Origin: JBFLXN01 sp040755715 [NCBI: Candidatus Edwardsbacteria bacterium]
Lineage (GTDB): Bacteria > Edwardsbacteria > AC1 > JBFLXN01
Length of the DNA stretch: 6,029 nucleotides
NCBI GenBank assembly: GCA_040755715.1
Contig: JBFLXN010000163.1
Coordinates: 1 to 6,029, forward strand
Direction: 5' to 3'
A program made the translations under genes and the position numbers. This document shows, piece by piece, positions 3,476 through 6,029 of this stretch (position 1 is its first letter; every line of letters starts with the position of its first letter). A model generated the notes under the pieces. It was given only the letters and a program-made list of their open reading frames with translations, did not search any database and was not told where the DNA came from.

Positions 3476-6029
3476 ATGAAAGTAAAACTAATGGCACTCA
3501 AAATGGCGATTATTATTATTGCCTTGCTTGAGCCGGGAAAAGCTTCAAGCCAAGAACCCGAAATTATCAAGACAGGCTTTGATAGCACGGGTCGTGACAT
3601 CTTTGGAAAATTGGATAGCAAAAATATCACCACAGGTATTCTGTATGATAAACAGATGGTTCCATTTTGCAAGATTCGAAATTTTGGCAATGTTGATACC
3701 CTATCCGATACCACTCAGATTAGCGATACAACTACTTTCACGATAGTGGATACAGTTACTGTGCAAAATTGGAAGCAAATGTATTATGAGATGTACAATA
3801 GTTTTTTGTCTACTCCTACCATACCGACGATTTTTAAACTGGATTCACTGGCAAAAACATACAAAAAGCAAAAGATTATTCCAATAGCCATTATGAACTT
3901 CAGATATAACGAAATAAAAGAAGATGCCCTAGAAAAAGGGTTATTGGAGATTAGAGATGGTCAGTTATATGAAACACCTTTGGCAAAAGCAGAATCACCT
4001 TATGTGGAAAGAACCGTATTTGCCGCCACTACTTTTCAAGACTACTCTTATTCCCTTAATGTCCAATTCATTCTGAATCAAGATTTCTTTCAGGGAAATA
4101 ATGTTTATTCGGATGATAAAATATGGATTTGGTTTGACGATGGTTGTGGTTGGAGGAAGAACCTACAACTTAATCAAGTAATAAGCATTACCTACCCTAG
4201 TTATGGTAAGAAATGGATTATTGTTAAGGTATGGCGGCGTTTAATTGGATCTTCGTATTACTTGAGATTCATCTGTGTCTTTAAGTTTTGGGTAAGGGAA
4301 GCCTCAATTCCTTTAGAGAGCTTTGTCGTGCACAGAACATCTTCTATACCTTGGGGTGGAACTTATCCGACTTATGAAATGATTGGCGTATACAGACCTG
4401 GTGGCACATCATTAGAAAAGCCGATAATTGTGGTCAAAGGTTTTGACCCGGCAAACGACAATGATTATGAAGAAGTTTGGGAAATGATTGACCAACAAAA
4501 TTTAGCGACCAAGATCAGACAATTACGATATGACCTTATTTTTTATAATTTTGACAGTGGCGCTGATTATATTCAGCGGAATGCGATGGGCCTTGTTGAT
4601 TTGATAGAATGGGTGAATGCGAATAAAACCAGTAGCGAAGATATAGTGATAGTTGCTGGGAGTATGGGAGGGCTTATAACTCGGTATGCCCTCACTTATA
4701 TGGAGCGATTCAATATTCCGCATCATTGCCGGTTATTTCTCTCGTTTGATAGTCCGCAACAAGATGCAAATGTTCCACTTGGCGACCAATGGTTTTGTTA
4801 TTTCTTTAGTGATCGTTCGTATCTGGCTCAAAGTGCTTTCAATGATTTAAATACACCCGCTGCCAAACAAATGCTTGCATATCATTTTTATCCGTGGCCT
4901 AATAGCCTGTTTACCCAATTTAAAAATGATTTAGCTACCATAGGTAATTATCCCAATGCATCAGGTTTAAGAAAAGTTGCAGTTTCTAATGGGAATGGAC
5001 AAAGCTGGGCGCAAATGGGCTATTATAGTAGAATGCAGCCAGGTTCACAAATCGTTAATTGGAATTGGGAGAATTGGGAAGATGTAACTGGAAATGTCTG
5101 GGCCGTACCAAATATATCACCCTTAACACGAATATTTGAGGGATGGATAGATTGGGGAGGGATCCCCATTAAAAGCTTAGATGTTTCTGTATACGGCACA
5201 AAACCTTATGACAATGCACCAGGCGGGTGGCGTAATTCACAAGAAGTGATAGCAAGCGGTTCTACTGATGGACACGGTGATATAACTACTAACTTTCCAA
5301 ACCACTGTTTCATACCAACGGTAAGCGCTTTAGACTTAAGAGATGCCAATGGTAACCCATTAAATTTGTTCACATATCTACCTACCGCAACATATACAAC
5401 ACCATTTGACGCTATTTATTACGATATAAACCATGAAAACGAAGGACATATTGAAATTACACCAGGGATTGCTAATTTTGTTATTGGGCAATTGTGGCCA
5501 GACCTCCTTGACGACTTTGAATACACGGATTCACCACTTAGCCACCATTGGACGATTTACGCCGGTAGCGGGAATGTCACTACGATTTATGATGCCACTC
5601 TTAATAGTCGGGTGATGCAGACAACTACCAGTGTGGGGACAGGCTTTGGTATCGCCTTTCCCAAAGATTACGCTTCAAATCCACTTAACCTTGAGAAACG
5701 CTATTTTTCCTTTAAGATTAAGGATACGGACGACTTTATCTTCTCTGTCACAGTCTTATCGACTGGTGGCATCGAGTATTTCCTTGAATATCATCCTACC
5801 GAGAAACTCCTTGCTTATCCTAGCAGACGGGTTGCGGTTTTTAGTCTTGGGTCAAGTTACAAAGACAGCAATTGGCACACGGTAGAGCGAGACCTGGAAA
5901 TAGACCTATATACTGCATTCAAGGTTCATTTCAAATCTGTCAAATGGTTCTGCATTCGGGGAGACTATTATCTTGACGATTTGAAACTGAGTAATACCCC
6001 ACCTAAGAGAATTGTGGTGGCTGATTTTC
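3476..6029 (+). CDS. Large secreted alpha/beta hydrolase (esterase/lipase-like) with C-terminal jelly-roll-like domain, 3'-truncated by the window
   Basis: Open from ATG 3476 to the window end: 851 codons, no stop. AGGAGG (3461-3466) sits 9 nt upstream and gene B ends 23 nt before the start. Signal peptide: KVKLMALKMAIIIIALL, then A23-S-S25|Q26. Residues ~40-310 form a beta-rich N-terminal region seen, from memory, in similar Bacteroidota proteins (TGILYD, IPIAIMNFRYNEIK, FDDGCGWRKN). The hydrolase core spans ~310-675. A strand leads to KGFDPAN (oxyanion loop, G322-F-D). YDLIFYNFDSGADYIQRNA follows, then the nucleophile elbow A-G-S396-M-G-G with RYAL, and FDSPQQDANVPLG (424-436). YDNAPGG (578-584), HCFIPTVSALD (610-620) and NEGHIEIT come later, with H658 the likely catalytic histidine; the catalytic acid is not assigned. 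Residues 679-840 resemble a ligand-binding jelly roll (DDFEY, SRVMQ, WHTVERDLEIDL, IRGDYYLDDLKL). Substrate unknown; lipid, ester or glycan-ester cleavage are inferences. A sorting domain may follow past the window. Confidence 0.85.
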   Translation, partial: MKVKLMALKMAIIIIALLEPGKASSQEPEIIKTGFDSTGRDIFGKLDSKNITTGILYDKQMVPFCKIRNFGNVDTLSDTTQISDTTTFTIVDTVTVQNWKQMYYEMYNSFLSTPTIPTIFKLDSLAKTYKKQKIIPIAIMNFRYNEIKEDALEKGLLEIRDGQLYETPLAKAESPYVERTVFAATTFQDYSYSLNVQFILNQDFFQGNNVYSDDKIWIWFDDGCGWRKNLQLNQVISITYPSYGKKWIIVKVWRRLIGSSYYLRFICVFKFWVREASIPLESFVVHRTSSIPWGGTYPTYEMIGVYRPGGTSLEKPIIVVKGFDPANDNDYEEVWEMIDQQNLATKIRQLRYDLIFYNFDSGADYIQRNAMGLVDLIEWVNANKTSSEDIVIVAGSMGGLITRYALTYMERFNIPHHCRLFLSFDSPQQDANVPLGDQWFCYFFSDRSYLAQSAFNDLNTPAAKQMLAYHFYPWPNSLFTQFKNDLATIGNYPNASGLRKVAVSNGNGQSWAQMGYYSRMQPGSQIVNWNWENWEDVTGNVWAVPNISPLTRIFEGWIDWGGIPIKSLDVSVYGTKPYDNAPGGWRNSQEVIASGSTDGHGDITTNFPNHCFIPTVSALDLRDANGNPLNLFTYLPTATYTTPFDAIYYDINHENEGHIEITPGIANFVIGQLWPDLLDDFEYTDSPLSHHWTIYAGSGNVTTIYDATLNSRVMQTTTSVGTGFGIAFPKDYASNPLNLEKRYFSFKIKDTDDFIFSVTVLSTGGIEYFLEYHPTEKLLAYPSRRVAVFSLGSSYKDSNWHTVERDLEIDLYTAFKVHFKSVKWFCIRGDYYLDDLKLSNTPPKRIVVADF

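Noticed and set aside
3427-3746. Short ORFs on both strands (3427-3714 minus, 3519-3746 plus) over the start of the hydrolase gene
   Set aside because: They are shadows of the continuous hydrolase frame starting at 3476, which has a strong SD and signal peptide.
4523-5885. ORFs at 4523-4726 (minus), 5433-5615 and 5631-5885 (plus)
   Set aside because: They lie in other frames of the hydrolase, whose own frame is uninterrupted and contains the recognisable motifs.

Overview
The window is A+T-rich bacterial DNA with short intergenic gaps and good Shine-Dalgarno sites. It encodes almost only exported proteins: secreted, lipid-anchored and outer-membrane-like. The beta-rich surface domains (carboxypeptidase-regulatory-like, Big_5-like, Fn3-like, jelly-roll-like) and signal peptides ending A-x-S|Q suggest a Gram-negative member of the Bacteroidota/FCB side of the tree. 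From memory of similar sequences, a candidate phylum such as WOR-3/Stahlbacteria is my best guess. This taxonomic call is inference and is held loosely.

Layout. Bases 1-200 are a regulatory region. It holds two exact 16-bp repeats spaced exactly 60 bp apart, each containing a small palindrome and each followed by a promoter-like -35/-10 pair. The pair nearer the gene is close to consensus. This region drives a two-gene unit (210-1630): a small secreted NTF2-like protein, then a translationally coupled lipoprotein. The lipoprotein's signal peptide is partly encoded by a G+C-rich perfect palindrome, and its Big_5-like domain appears to be interrupted by an Fn3-like domain. Bases 1631-1875 contain nothing I can identify. 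Bases 1876 to about 2183 look like the tail of an insertion sequence: a terminal-repeat-like end plus the last ~50 codons of a transposase on the minus strand.

The IS remnant stops at the ribosome binding site of a three-gene, same-strand unit (2198 to beyond 6029). It consists of two paralogous small beta-rich, barrel-like exported proteins (A and B) and a large secreted alpha/beta hydrolase (C) with a C-terminal jelly-roll-like domain. C runs off the right edge of the window. A and B are nearly identical in DNA over their signal peptides but diverged elsewhere. B has ATC where A has its ATG start. The hydrolase signal peptide looks like a more diverged relative of the same export segment.

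A working picture, by inference: A and B are envelope proteins made together with a large surface-bound or secreted esterase/lipase-like enzyme. The most unusual points are the duplicated promoter/palindrome module, the shared signal-peptide segment, the ATC start and the domain-in-domain lipoprotein.
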